The notes: generated from the letters alone by a model not told the origin. A stretch of DNA of 64,000 nt from Actinomadura terrae (GCF_022751215.1 NZ_JAICDG010000004.1:124001-188000); one strand, 5' to 3'; shown: positions 16,101 to 24,239, counted from the first letter of the stretch. Numbers and translations: made by a program.

Positions 16101-16280
16101 GTGAAGGAGATGTACTTCGCCGGAACGTTCCCCGAGTTCGGCCGCGCCAACACCGACCGTGCGACGGCAGACGCCCATCTGGACCTCCCTCCCGTCGACG
16201 CCAAGATGATCGACCTGTACCTCCGCTACTTCATCGACTCCGGATTCCTCGCCCCGCCCCCCGAAGAGCCGGCGCCATAA
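13158..16280 (+). CDS. NRPS-like A-T-R enzyme (carboxylic acid reductase type), copy 2
   Basis: A 1040-residue adenylation-carrier-reductase protein, collinear with copy 1. Motifs: IYTSGSTGTPKGVVVPHRG, GYGPSENTGL, FKTGD, GRRDRQVKLRGFRVELREIE, NSAGKVD (A10 lysine), carrier Ser577 in LGGQSL, GATGFLG (667-673) and the reductase Tyr826/Lys830 (GYPETKW). The pocket read by eye is DIMWLGGGLK: it shares W278, G301 and G322 with the valine-type code but differs in the side pocket, so a different, probably aliphatic, substrate is likely. ATG at 13158 follows AAGGAGAG; the frame upstream has no homology. It ends the rightward operon. Two such enzymes could supply two aldehydes for a mixed product. Confidence 0.95.
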   Translation: MRSRESKDEARHHPSVPEDIRRWNETSSPYPSDRLVHELFAEVARRSPDRTAVTGRPGGELTYGELLQRVERLAGTLGDRGIGPGDVVAVALERSVEGCVAMLGIMTSGAAYLPLDLYSPASRQQEIIEDAACPLVVTSADGAEAVPDGVERLDIGGLPEDAPAPSRSDLSPDDPAYVIYTSGSTGTPKGVVVPHRGVVRLVRDNDPVGYREDDVVCATCNLSFDISAMETFGALLNGARLVVPGQEVLLSQDSLEALLHEEDVTMMWLGAALFHQFTSIRPEMFGSLRCLLAGGDALNPNAVRAVLEHGRPGRLVDGYGPSENTGLSTVHVVDELPAEAESVPIGCPISNSTAYVVRSDGSLADIGERGELWVGGDGVALGYLNRPELTAERFVPDPFVSGDDRRIFKTGDIARWRRDGVLEFFGRRDRQVKLRGFRVELREIEVALSGHPQVDEAVVDVDSDRGDDGLLLGWVTSKGGASERDLPMRLRTYLRDRLPVFMVPQEIRIVASMPMNSAGKVDRDALWSAQDTGASALPEERRPKGRVEEAVAEVWREMLGLSQVSRDDEFFELGGQSLHATQTVAALSERLEIDAARGSGIIRALLENPSVASFAAATERIVDEGGAAPDEDGVDFQAEATLDPALRFDAPPAPADPCEPVRVLLTGATGFLGVFLLDRLVAAGVQEIWCLTRAQDEAHARRRIAGRMRRYGLDYEKVRDRVVPITGDLSKPGLGMEPADRDRVARSVDTILHSGSLINFAYPYGVLRDNNVGGTAGLLELAGTHRTKPFHYVSTITVIAGFGTAGVRFVAEDRPLEYAERISLGYPETKWVAENLVQQAAERGLPMSIYRPYEITGTRDRGIWNTDTLMCAWFRTIAETGMAPDVELPLDFVPVDYTAEAITHILTHERPTGDVFHLANPHDARLGLLVERLRHMGYPVETVPYEKWAEEITALTKRRPDHPMTPFMPMFNEKAADASISVKEMYFAGTFPEFGRANTDRATADAHLDLPPVDAKMIDLYLRYFIDSGFLAPPPEEPAP

Positions 16281-16419
16281 GGCCGTCATCGACCCGTTCG
16301 CTCATCGAGAAAGGCGGTGGAAGATTCCGGATCTACGCGGTGGCCGGGACGCCGTACGCCGTGAGCCGGCAGTCTCCGCCGCGGTCCTCCTTCGCGAAAC
16401 GTGCGGCAGGCCAGCGTCG

Positions 16420-17055
16420 TGGCGGACTGGAATGCGGTGATCGCATGCTTGCTCATGGGCACGCCGACGAGTAGCAGGCGGGGGTTCACCTCGGTCTGGA
16501 CCGCGTTGACGAAGGGCCGCTGCTCGACGGGAGCGCGGTGGATCGCGGATGCTTCTTCCGACTCCTCGCATCACGAAGTACACCCGGGTCTCGGTCGGGT
16601 TGTGGCTGCGCCGCAAGATCTGGCGGCCGCCCGGGACCATGTAGGTGTCGCGGATGTCGCCGTCGGCGGCGATGCGCGGGACGAACCAGTAGGCCATGTG
16701 GATGCCGACGCGCCAGTACGGGTCGGCGCCCTCCGGGAGTAGTGCCCGCCGCAGGCGTGACCCTTGTCCGTTCGCGCCGATCAGCAGGTCCTGCCGGAGG
16801 TGTTGGCCGTGATCGTCGCCCTCGGCCTCCCCCGGGAGTCGACGAAGGGCCACGCCCGCCTCGTCCACCAGTCGGCTGCGCACGGCGTCCAGCAGACCCA
16901 TGCGTGCGACCGCCTCGATGCCCTGCCCGCGCAGGTCGGCCTGGGCGCCCGAGGCTCGCAGCGCCGGAAAGCGCTCGACGACCGTCACCCGGTGGCCACC
17001 GCGGGCGAGCCGGAAGGCCAGGGCCTGCCCGGCGATGCCGTCAGCACGAGGCGGC
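16420..17055 (-). pseudogene. decayed FAD-dependent monooxygenase (aromatic hydroxylase/TetX type)
   Basis: A minus-strand frame keeps pieces of a class A flavin monooxygenase: GIAGQALAFRLARGG and VTVVERFPALR from the FAD fold, DLLIGANGQGSRLRRAL from the DG motif region, and TYMVPGGRQILRRSHNPTETRVYFVM from the central sheet. The true N-terminal GxGxxG and start are gone, the spacing between motifs is far too short, and the C-terminal third is replaced by arginine-rich sequence. It faces a decayed tetR fragment, a common regulator/enzyme pairing. It also marks the right border of the biosynthetic cluster. Confidence 0.65.
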
Positions 17056-17066
17056 CGGCCGGGCGT

Positions 17067-17310
17067 CTCGGCGTCGAGCAGCCGTCGCTCTACTACCACT
17101 TCCGGACATGGCGATGCTGGCCGCCGGCCGGTTCACGGTCGGCTGCGTGCTGGAGGAGCAGGCGGATGCCATTGCCTGGGACGGCGAAGACCTGCCGCCC
17201 GACGTTCCGGACATCGATCAGGAGTCGGCGTTCGAATCCGGGCTGGCCCTCATCCTCAGCGGCCTGGAACAGCGCGTCGAGGGCGCCGACGACGCGGCCC
17301 GACCTATTCG
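17067..17310 (+). pseudogene. internally deleted tetR-family repressor
   Basis: The end of a TetR DNA-recognition helix (LGVEQPSLYYHFRT) is read from 17067 in one frame. It is followed directly, in another frame from about 17114, by the C-terminal ligand domain of a tetracycline-repressor relative (GRFTVGCVLEEQ, then FESGLALILSGLEQRVE). Roughly the central hundred residues are missing and a frameshift separates the halves. It cannot make a functional repressor. Confidence 0.6.
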
Positions 17311-17508
17311 ACTCAAGAGCGACTCAAAGTCAAGGGGCGTCGGCAAGGAGTCCCGCTTCTGCCACACTGCAAACCATTCGACACCGAGCAAAGTCCTATG
17401 TATGGGACGTTCCGCAGGAAGCAGCGACAGCGCGGCGGCCCCCGCGTGCGCGCCCCCGCTGAGGTGCGGTCGCGCTCGTCAGGTTCCACGGCGTTCGGAA
17501 AGGAATCG

Positions 17509-20500
17509 ATGGCGGAGAAGCAGACCGGGCCGTACCCTGTCGCCCATTTGCATCGTGCGGTCCAGTTGGAGATCGCGGCGATCCTGCACGACGACCTGGC
17601 GAATGCAGAGAAAGTGTCGCTGCATGACGGTCGACTCGTCCGGCAGTCGGGCTCCGAGCGGGAGTATCTGTTCTCCTGCAAGGCGTGGAAGGAAGCCTTC
17701 GGCAGTAAGGATCTGCTGATCCGGACGTCGCGGTCGCGCGGCCCGTGGGAGCGCGCCGAGGCGACCCGGTCACCGGACGGAAAGATCCGGGTGACCACGG
17801 AGGCGGACCTGGGTGCCCAGCCGGTGAGCGCGCAGCTGGTCGAGGACGACAGCGCGGGCCTGGTGGCGCTGGCCGAGCGGCTGGAGCAGACGGGCACCGG
17901 CGCACCGGCGATCAACCTCACCGCCGCGGGGTGGCTGGTCGGCCAAGGCAAGCCGAAGATCGGCCGCTGCGCCGAGCCGGAGCGGTTCGTCCCGGGGTAC
18001 CGGAACCGCAGGCTGAACACCCGGCAGCGGCAGGCCGTGGAACGGGCGCTCGACAGCGAGTTGACCTTCGTCTGGGGGCCCCCGGGCACCGGGAAGACCG
18101 ACGTGGTCGCGAGCATCGTGGAGGGCTGCTACCGGCAGGGCCTGCGCGTGCTCTTCCTGGCGCCCACGCACGTCGCGGTCGACCAGGCCCTGCTGCGGAT
18201 GTGCGACCTCCTGGCCCGGGAACCCGGATTCGAGTCGGGGCTGGTGCAGCGCGCCGGGGATATCGCCGTCGCGTCCCTGGCCGCGAAGTACGGGGAGTGG
18301 ATCGACCGCGACCGCATCGCCGACCGGCTGGGCGACGAGCTGGACGCCGAGATCGCGCGGGTCACGACCGAGCTCGCCGGGGTGCGCGAAGGCATCGCCC
18401 GCCACGAGGAGGCGGAGCGGGCCATGACCGAGCGCCAAGAGCTCGGGCGGCGGCTGGTGGCCGTCCACCAGGCCGTCCTCGACACGGGGGCGGCGGTCGA
18501 CGCCGCTGCCGCGCAGATCGCGCGGGTCCGGGAGCAGATGGCCCGCATCGGGACTCCGTCCGGGATGTTCGCTCAACGCAAGCAGGCGCGGCTGGACGCG
18601 CTCGACGGCGAGCTGTACCACCATCGCCTCGCCTTGGAGGCGGGTCAGCAGCGGCTCGGCGCCGCGCAGGCGGACCATCGGCGTTGCGAATCCGAGCTGG
18701 CCGCCGTCGAATCGGCCCTGCCGAGCGTCCTGGCGCGGGTGCAGGGGCTGGCCCCGGTCGCGCGGCTGCGGGAGGCCGCCGACCAATTGCAGAAGCGCCT
18801 CGACGACCTGCGGAAGGACCGCCAGAAGCTCACGGACACCGTGCGGAGCCGCTGCCGCGTGCTGGGCACGACGGTGTCCAAGGCGGTGCAGACCCGCCGG
18901 CTGCTGGACGAGATCGATGTGGTGGTCATCGACGAGGCCGGGATGGTGAACCTGCCGTCCGCCTGGTACGCGGCGGGCCTGGCCCGCAAGCGGGTCGTGC
19001 TGGCGGGCGACTTCCGGCAGTTGCCCGCCGTCACACGCGGTTCGAACAACCGCAAGGCACCGGCCCAGGAGAAGGAGCACTCGCTGCTGTGGATGGACCG
19101 GGACGCGTTCCACGCCGCGGGGCTCGTCGATCCGCAGGGCGGCGCCCGCGTCGGCGACCCCAGGATGGTCGCGCTCAACGAGCAGTACCGCATGCGCCGG
19201 GCGATCTGCGCGGTGGTGAACGAAGTCGCCTATCCGGACGCGCCGCTGCTGACCGGACGGGAGGACGGGACGCGGCTGCCGCCCTCACCACTGATCGACA
19301 GCCCCCTGGTTCTCGTCGACACCTCCAGCCGGGTCCCGGACCGGGGCAGGAGGAACGCCCACACCACCAACGCCGTCCATGAAGCCGTGATCCACGAGCT
19401 GGTCCGGGGCTTGCAGTACGACACCGTTCTGCCCGCCCGCAAGCACACCGCGCACGCCGAAGGGGAAGGAGCGGCCGACCGCCTCGCCGTCATCTGCCCT
19501 TACCGGAGCCAGAAGAAGGCGCTGAACACGAGCCTGGCCCACCGCTTCGGCGAGACCTACGACGGTGTGGTGGACACCGTCCACAGGTTTCAGGGCAGCC
19601 AGCGCCCGCTCGTGGTGATCGACACCGTCGCGGGAGCCGGTGACCGGCTCGGCTACTTCTACGAGGGCATCGGGCTCTCCTCGGCCACCTGCCGGTTGCT
19701 GAACGTCGCGCTGAGCCGCGCGCAGGACCATCTCGTCCTGGTCGCCAACACCGAGTTCATGCACCGCGGGCTCAGCCGCACGAGCGAGGCCGCCCGCATG
19801 CTCGGGTACTTCGAGAAGCACGCCCAGCGGCTTCCGGTCGAGGAACTCGTCCCGGTGCGCAGCGCCGCCGACCTGAGCGACCTGGCGCCCGAAGAACTGG
19901 CGCGTCCCGCGTTCTTCCCCGCCGACGAGGTCTCCCGCGCCGTCGAATGGGACATCGCGCACGCCCGCCAAAGCATCGACATCTACTGTGCCTTTCTGGC
20001 CGCGACCCCGGTGCGCTTTTGGCTCCAGCGTCTCGCACCGCGGATCGCCGCCGGCACACGTGTCACCGTTTACACCCGGCAGCACGAAGCCGGCACGAAG
20101 GACGCCGACCTCGTCGCGACAATGCGGGCGGCGGGCTGCCGGGTCGAGGCCCGCGAGCGCATGCACGAGAAAGTGCTGATCGTCGACGACACCGTCCTCT
20201 GGCACGGCTCCCTGAACCTTTTGGCTCACGGCGGGTCGACCGATCTGATGATGCGGATCACCGACGCGACGTCCTGCGAACGGGTACGGCGCATCGTCGA
20301 CCGCGCCCGCATGGACCGGCCCGCCCGCCGGTGGGCCCCGGCACCCCGTCGAGCCGCGAAGGCATCGGCGGCGGACGGGATCTCCCCCGGCGACGTGGTC
20401 GACGGCCGCCTCTACCTGGACGTTCCATACGATGAGAAGGACGAGGCCAAACGTCTGGTCCAGGCGAAATGGGACCCTCGGCACCGGCTCTGGCACGTCG

Positions 20501-20553
20501 CGGCGAGCGTGCCGAGAACGCGCCTGAGCCGCTGGCTTCCCGAAGGCACGTGA
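17509..20553 (+). CDS. SF1 (Upf1-like) helicase fused to a PLD nuclease domain; Mokosh type II-like
   Basis: A 1014-residue protein. Residues about 160-280 hold the first RecA-like part with Walker A GPPGTGKT (190-197). A long insert, about 285-460, is rich in Ala/Glu/Arg heptads and looks coiled-coil. Walker B follows (VVIDEAGM, Asp475/Glu476), then AGDFRQLPA, TVHRFQGSQ and NVALSRAQDHL. A phospholipase-D-type nuclease domain has one HKD motif (His886, Lys888, then GSLNLL). The end resembles a DUF5710 module (YLDVPYDEKDEAKRLVQAKWD). COG1112-type helicase plus PLD in one chain is the design described for Mokosh type II anti-phage proteins. ATG at 17509 follows AAAGGAA. It is surrounded by gene debris, as expected of a mobile defence gene. 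Confidence 0.85.
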   Translation: MAEKQTGPYPVAHLHRAVQLEIAAILHDDLANAEKVSLHDGRLVRQSGSEREYLFSCKAWKEAFGSKDLLIRTSRSRGPWERAEATRSPDGKIRVTTEADLGAQPVSAQLVEDDSAGLVALAERLEQTGTGAPAINLTAAGWLVGQGKPKIGRCAEPERFVPGYRNRRLNTRQRQAVERALDSELTFVWGPPGTGKTDVVASIVEGCYRQGLRVLFLAPTHVAVDQALLRMCDLLAREPGFESGLVQRAGDIAVASLAAKYGEWIDRDRIADRLGDELDAEIARVTTELAGVREGIARHEEAERAMTERQELGRRLVAVHQAVLDTGAAVDAAAAQIARVREQMARIGTPSGMFAQRKQARLDALDGELYHHRLALEAGQQRLGAAQADHRRCESELAAVESALPSVLARVQGLAPVARLREAADQLQKRLDDLRKDRQKLTDTVRSRCRVLGTTVSKAVQTRRLLDEIDVVVIDEAGMVNLPSAWYAAGLARKRVVLAGDFRQLPAVTRGSNNRKAPAQEKEHSLLWMDRDAFHAAGLVDPQGGARVGDPRMVALNEQYRMRRAICAVVNEVAYPDAPLLTGREDGTRLPPSPLIDSPLVLVDTSSRVPDRGRRNAHTTNAVHEAVIHELVRGLQYDTVLPARKHTAHAEGEGAADRLAVICPYRSQKKALNTSLAHRFGETYDGVVDTVHRFQGSQRPLVVIDTVAGAGDRLGYFYEGIGLSSATCRLLNVALSRAQDHLVLVANTEFMHRGLSRTSEAARMLGYFEKHAQRLPVEELVPVRSAADLSDLAPEELARPAFFPADEVSRAVEWDIAHARQSIDIYCAFLAATPVRFWLQRLAPRIAAGTRVTVYTRQHEAGTKDADLVATMRAAGCRVEARERMHEKVLIVDDTVLWHGSLNLLAHGGSTDLMMRITDATSCERVRRIVDRARMDRPARRWAPAPRRAAKASAADGISPGDVVDGRLYLDVPYDEKDEAKRLVQAKWDPRHRLWHVAASVPRTRLSRWLPEGT

Positions 20554-20559
20554 CCCGCG

Positions 20560-20598
20560 CAGGTCGGCGTCGTACATGAGCACGGTGGAGAGCTTCAC
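20560..20598 (-). pseudogene. possible 5' stub of an LLM-class oxidoreductase gene
   Basis: GTG at 20598, behind GAGAGG, opens a frame whose first residues (KLSTVLMYDADLRG) match the usual start of luciferase-like F420 oxidoreductases. Homology stops after about 14 codons, where the sequence becomes antisense to the helicase end. This looks like a gene truncated when the helicase locus was acquired. The match is short, so the call is tentative. Confidence 0.3.
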
Positions 20599-20703
20599 GA
20601 CCTCTCACCTGGACATAGGTCAGCCAGCGGTCAGCGGCGACGAAGGCCTCGGCCGTGCCACCGCCGCTCCGCCCGGAATTACGGGAAGGCCGCCACGCCG
20701 GCG

Positions 20704-21480
20704 CTAGTCGTGAGAGGCGCGTGCCGTGGAGCGGTAACGACCGGGGGTCTGGCCGACGAGTTCGGTGAAGGCCTCGATAAAGCTGCTCGGATTCGCCCAG
20801 CCCAGTCGCATCGCCGTGGCGGTGACCGAGGCGCCTTCGCAGAGTTCGAGCAGTGCCCGTTGAATGCGCAGCATTGTGCGCCACTGGTGAAAGCTCATCG
20901 ACAGTTCGCGGCTGAACAGGCGGCTGAGCGTTCGTTCGCTCGAACCGGTTCTGTGTCCCAGCTCCGCCAGCGTCGCCGAGCAGGCGGGATCGGCGTGCAG
21001 CAGGTCGGTAACGGCCTTGAGACGAGGGTCGCCCGGCTCCGGAAGGCGCAGTGATTCCTGCGGGGCCCGGGCGAGCTCCGCGATGACGACGTCGAGCAGA
21101 AGGCGGGCGCGGGGGCTGTCGGACGGGTCGTCCTCGCCGAGCATCGCCAGATACGCCTCGCGCAGCAGCGCACTGGCCGCGAACACCGAGGGCTCCGTCG
21201 GCAGTTGACCGACCAATGCCGCCGGAACGCGGAGCAGCCGGACGTCGGTCGCGCCGTACGAGCGACCGCTGTGCACGCACAGGGGCGGCACCCAGGTAAT
21301 ACGGTTCGCCGGCGCCACCCACGTCCCGGCCTGGGTCGTCGTGACCAGTGCACCGGAGGCGGCGTACCTGAGCTGGCCGAAGTCATGGAAGTGCGCGGCG
21401 ATGTCCTCGCCGTGGGCCAGGGGCTCGCAGACCGCCGAGTCGCCGGTCAAGAACACCGGCTCGCGCATGAGTTCGGTCAT
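20704..21480 (-). CDS. AraC-family transcriptional regulator with N-terminal cupin
   Basis: A regulator of about 258 residues. The N-terminal half is an AraC-type effector-binding cupin (HFHDFGQLRYAASGALVTTT, then WVPPLCVHSG), the C-terminal 100 residues a double helix-turn-helix (CSATLAELGHRTGSSERTLS and ATAMRLGWANPSSFIEAFTE). The HTH ends in the usual G-x-x-P-x-x-Y-R (VGQTPGRYR). The GTG at 21486 and the ATG at 21480 are both possible; AGGG is better spaced from 21480. The MDR reductase gene lies divergently 170 bp away and is the probable target. Confidence 0.9.
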   Translation of the reverse strand: MTELMREPVFLTGDSAVCEPLAHGEDIAAHFHDFGQLRYAASGALVTTTQAGTWVAPANRITWVPPLCVHSGRSYGATDVRLLRVPAALVGQLPTEPSVFAASALLREAYLAMLGEDDPSDSPRARLLLDVVIAELARAPQESLRLPEPGDPRLKAVTDLLHADPACSATLAELGHRTGSSERTLSRLFSRELSMSFHQWRTMLRIQRALLELCEGASVTATAMRLGWANPSSFIEAFTELVGQTPGRYRSTARASHD

Positions 21481-21653
21481 CGGCACTCACCCTAGCCCGC
21501 GTTCACAAGTCTCTGTCACGCCGGTCGCTCATCGAAAGGTTGGCGGGTTATCGGAATATGCTGGCGCGACACCGGTGGCACGCATGCGCAGCGGCGTTCA
21601 TTGTTGAGATTGGTCGGATCAGATGAATTGCCGCGCCTAAAACCAGGAGAGTC

Positions 21654-22580
21654 ATGCGAGTCATCACCCAGCACACTTTCGGGGGACCGGAGGTCCTCAC
21701 CATCGTGGACGCGCCCGAGCCCCGCCCCCGTCCGACCGAGGTACTCGTCAGGGTCAAGGCGATCGGGCTGAACCCGCTGGAACCGCGCCTGCGCGCCGGC
21801 GAGTTCCCGCTGCTCGGCCAGCCGCCGTTCACGCTCGGCTGGGACATCAGCGGCGTGGTCGAAGAGGCGCAGACGTGGCGGTTCAGGCCCGGGGACGAGG
21901 TGTTCGGAATGCCGCTGTTTCCCCGGGCGGCCAACGCGTACGCCGAAATGGTGGCAGCGCCGGCATTGCACCTGGCGCGCAAGCCCGCGTCGCTTTCGCA
22001 TGCCGAGGCGGCGGCGTTGCCGGTCGTCGGGCTGACGGCGTGGCAGGGCCTCGTCGACCTGGGCGGGATCTCCCGGGGCGACCGCGTCCTGGTCCACGGC
22101 GGCGGGGGCGGGGTGGGCCACGTCGCGATCCAGATCGCGAAGTCGCTCGGCGCGCACGTGATCACAACCGCCGGCGCTGGCAAGCGGGAGTTCGTCGAGG
22201 GGCTCGGCGCCGACGAGGTGATCGACTACGCCGAGGTCGACTTCGCCGAGGTCGCCGGCGACGTCGACGTGGTGCTCGACACGCTCGGCGGCGACACCGC
22301 CGCGCGCTCGCTCGAAGTGCTCCGCCCAGGCGGTCACCTCGTGACGGCGGTCGCCGACGAGGACGCGGAGCTGGCCGCCAGGTTCGAGGCGGCGGGCAGG
22401 CGCTTCAGCGGCATCGGGGTCGACCCCGATCCGATCGCCCTGCGACGCCTCGTCGACCTCGTCGAACGCGGCGAGCTCCGCGTTCATGTGCAGGAGGCCT
22501 TCCCGTTCGAGCGCATCGCCGACGCGCACCGGCTGATCGAGGCCGGTCACCTGCGGGGCAAGGTCGTCCTCACCCTCTGA
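21654..22580 (+). CDS. NADP-dependent MDR oxidoreductase (quinone reductase type)
   Basis: A 308-residue medium-chain reductase. It has the GroES-like domain (VKAIGLNPLEPRLRAGEF, GWDISGVVEE) and the nucleotide-binding motif VHGGGGGVGHVAIQIAKSLGA. Zinc ligands are absent. VIDYAEVDFAEV and VVLDTLGGDT are typical of the family. It probably detoxifies quinones or enones with NADPH. ATG follows AGGAGAG. The divergent AraC regulator is the likely controller. Confidence 0.9.
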   Translation: MRVITQHTFGGPEVLTIVDAPEPRPRPTEVLVRVKAIGLNPLEPRLRAGEFPLLGQPPFTLGWDISGVVEEAQTWRFRPGDEVFGMPLFPRAANAYAEMVAAPALHLARKPASLSHAEAAALPVVGLTAWQGLVDLGGISRGDRVLVHGGGGGVGHVAIQIAKSLGAHVITTAGAGKREFVEGLGADEVIDYAEVDFAEVAGDVDVVLDTLGGDTAARSLEVLRPGGHLVTAVADEDAELAARFEAAGRRFSGIGVDPDPIALRRLVDLVERGELRVHVQEAFPFERIADAHRLIEAGHLRGKVVLTL

Positions 22581-22621
22581 TCCGGCGGCCCCCGGCGATT
22601 AAGGGGTCCCTCGTCGACAGG

Positions 22622-23158
22622 TCAGGGGCGCTCGACCGGGGGCATCAGGGGCGGTCCGTCGGTCTCGGCGGCCATGACGACCTTACGGAGCAGCCCGGCG
22701 AGCTGTTCGCGCTCGCCGCCGGTCAACGGGGCGAGCAGCGCGTGCTCGGCGGCGGCCTGGTCGCCGATGGCGCCCTCCCATGCGGCGTGGCCCTCGTCGG
22801 TGAGCGCGACCAGGAGGCGCCGCCGGTCGGACGGGTCGTGCACGCGGGCGAGGTGCCCCGACTCCTCCAGCCGGTCGAGTCTGCTGGTCAGGGTGGCGGG
22901 GTGGGTGTTCAGCGCCTGGGCGAGCCAGGTGGGCGTCGCGCGGTAGGGCGGCCCGGTCGAGCGGAGCCGCCAGAGGATGTCGTACTCCCAGCCCTTGAGG
23001 CGGCGTGCGCCGAGTGCGGCTTCGCGACGGCGTCGCAGGAGCGCCACCAGGGTCTGCATCCGGGTTATCGCGCCTTCGACGTCGGGGTCGAGGTCCGCCA
23101 GCTCCCGGGACCAGTGGGCGATGTGCCGGTCGATCGAGTCCTCCACCCCACGGAACAT
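22622..23158 (-). CDS. MarR-family regulator
   Basis: A 178-residue winged-helix regulator. The DNA-binding part reads YDILWRLRSTGPP, LAQALNTHPATLTSRLDRLEESGHL and the wing DPSDRRRLLVALTDEG, all typical of MarR. ATG at 23158 follows GGAGAG; the longer open frame upstream runs through the promoter and into the neighbour and is unlikely to be translated. It is divergent from the esterase gene, with a palindromic site over its own start. Confidence 0.9.
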   Translation of the reverse strand: MFRGVEDSIDRHIAHWSRELADLDPDVEGAITRMQTLVALLRRRREAALGARRLKGWEYDILWRLRSTGPPYRATPTWLAQALNTHPATLTSRLDRLEESGHLARVHDPSDRRRLLVALTDEGHAAWEGAIGDQAAAEHALLAPLTGGEREQLAGLLRKVVMAAETDGPPLMPPVERP

Positions 23159-23179
23159 ACTATGCTCTCCGATAATATG
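23156..23179. promoter_or_regulatory. imperfect palindrome at the marR start (operator candidate)
   Basis: Half-sites CATACTATG (23156-23164) and GATAATATG (23171-23179) are inverted repeats matching at seven of nine positions with a 6-bp centre that contains the ribosome binding site. The AT-rich site stands out in this GC-rich DNA and would let MarR repress itself and the divergent esterase. Confidence 0.55.
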
Positions 23180-23210
23180 TTTTCGTAATAACTGAGAGCG
23201 AGGGACGCTC

Positions 23211-24239
23211 GTGCCCCTGTGGCCCCCCACGTTCGCCGGACGGATCGACGAACGCACCATCGACAGCCGGCTCCTGCGCGGCAACCCGCTGGGCGACCCG
23301 CACCGCAGGCCGCTGTGGGTGTACACGCCGCCCGGCTACGACGACGAGCCCGAGCGCCGCTATCCCAGCGTCTACATGCTGCTCGGGTTCACCGGCACGC
23401 TCCCGGTCTGGAGCAACCAGCCCAGTGCCTTCCGGACGTCGGTACCGGTCGCCACCGACGCGCTGTTCGCCCGCGGCGAGGCGCCGCCCATGATCCTCGT
23501 GTTCGTGGACGCCTGGACGACCTACGGCGGCAGCCAGTACGTCGACTCCCCCGGCACCGGCCGCTACCACTCCTACCTGTGCGAGGAGGTCGTCCCGTGG
23601 GTCGACGCCCACTACCGGACGCTCGCCGACCGCGACCACCGGGCGATCGCCGGCAAGTCCAGTGGAGGGCTCGGCGCCATGGTCACCTCAATGCTGCGCC
23701 CCGACCTGTTCGGCGGGTTCGCCACACACTCGGGCGACGCCCTGTCCGAGGCCCAGTACATCCCCCACTTCCTGCGGGCCGCACGCGACCTGCGCGCCTA
23801 CGGCGGCGACATCTTCTCCTGGTGGCAGGACTTCCGCTCCCGCATCGCCTTCACCAAGGAGGAGGACCCGCGGCTGCTGGAGATCCTGGCGGTGTCGGCC
23901 TGCTTCTCACCCGACGCCGACGGCACACCGCTGCTGCCGTTCGACCCCGTCACGGGGGCGCTGCGCCCTGATGTCTGGGAGCGCTGGCTGCGCTGGGACC
24001 CCGTCCGGATGGCGCCCGCGCACGCCGAGGCGCTGCGGTCCATGCGTGCGATCTGGATCGACGCCGGAACGCGCGACGAATGGTTCCTCGACCTCGGCGC
24101 GCTGGCCTTCCGCGAAGCGGTGGAAAGGGCGGGCGTGCCCGAGAAGACCGTCAGGTTCGAGCTGTTCGATGCGGGCCACGTCGCCATCGAATACCGCCAC
24201 CCTCAGGCCCTCGCCTGGCTGGCCCACCGCCTTCAATGA
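23211..24239 (+). CDS. alpha/beta-hydrolase esterase (enterochelin esterase/EstD type)
   Basis: A 342-residue esterase-family protein. The strand before the oxyanion region reads WVYTPPGYDD, and the nucleophile elbow is GKSSGGLGAM with Ser in the G-x-S-x-G position. The downstream IDAGTRDEWFL and FDAGHVAIEYRHP carry the expected acid and His. No signal peptide is seen, so it acts in the cytosol. GTG at 23211 follows GAGGGA. It is divergent from the MarR gene and overlaps the convergent MerR gene by a few bases. Confidence 0.85.
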   Translation: MPLWPPTFAGRIDERTIDSRLLRGNPLGDPHRRPLWVYTPPGYDDEPERRYPSVYMLLGFTGTLPVWSNQPSAFRTSVPVATDALFARGEAPPMILVFVDAWTTYGGSQYVDSPGTGRYHSYLCEEVVPWVDAHYRTLADRDHRAIAGKSSGGLGAMVTSMLRPDLFGGFATHSGDALSEAQYIPHFLRAARDLRAYGGDIFSWWQDFRSRIAFTKEEDPRLLEILAVSACFSPDADGTPLLPFDPVTGALRPDVWERWLRWDPVRMAPAHAEALRSMRAIWIDAGTRDEWFLDLGALAFREAVERAGVPEKTVRFELFDAGHVAIEYRHPQALAWLAHRLQ

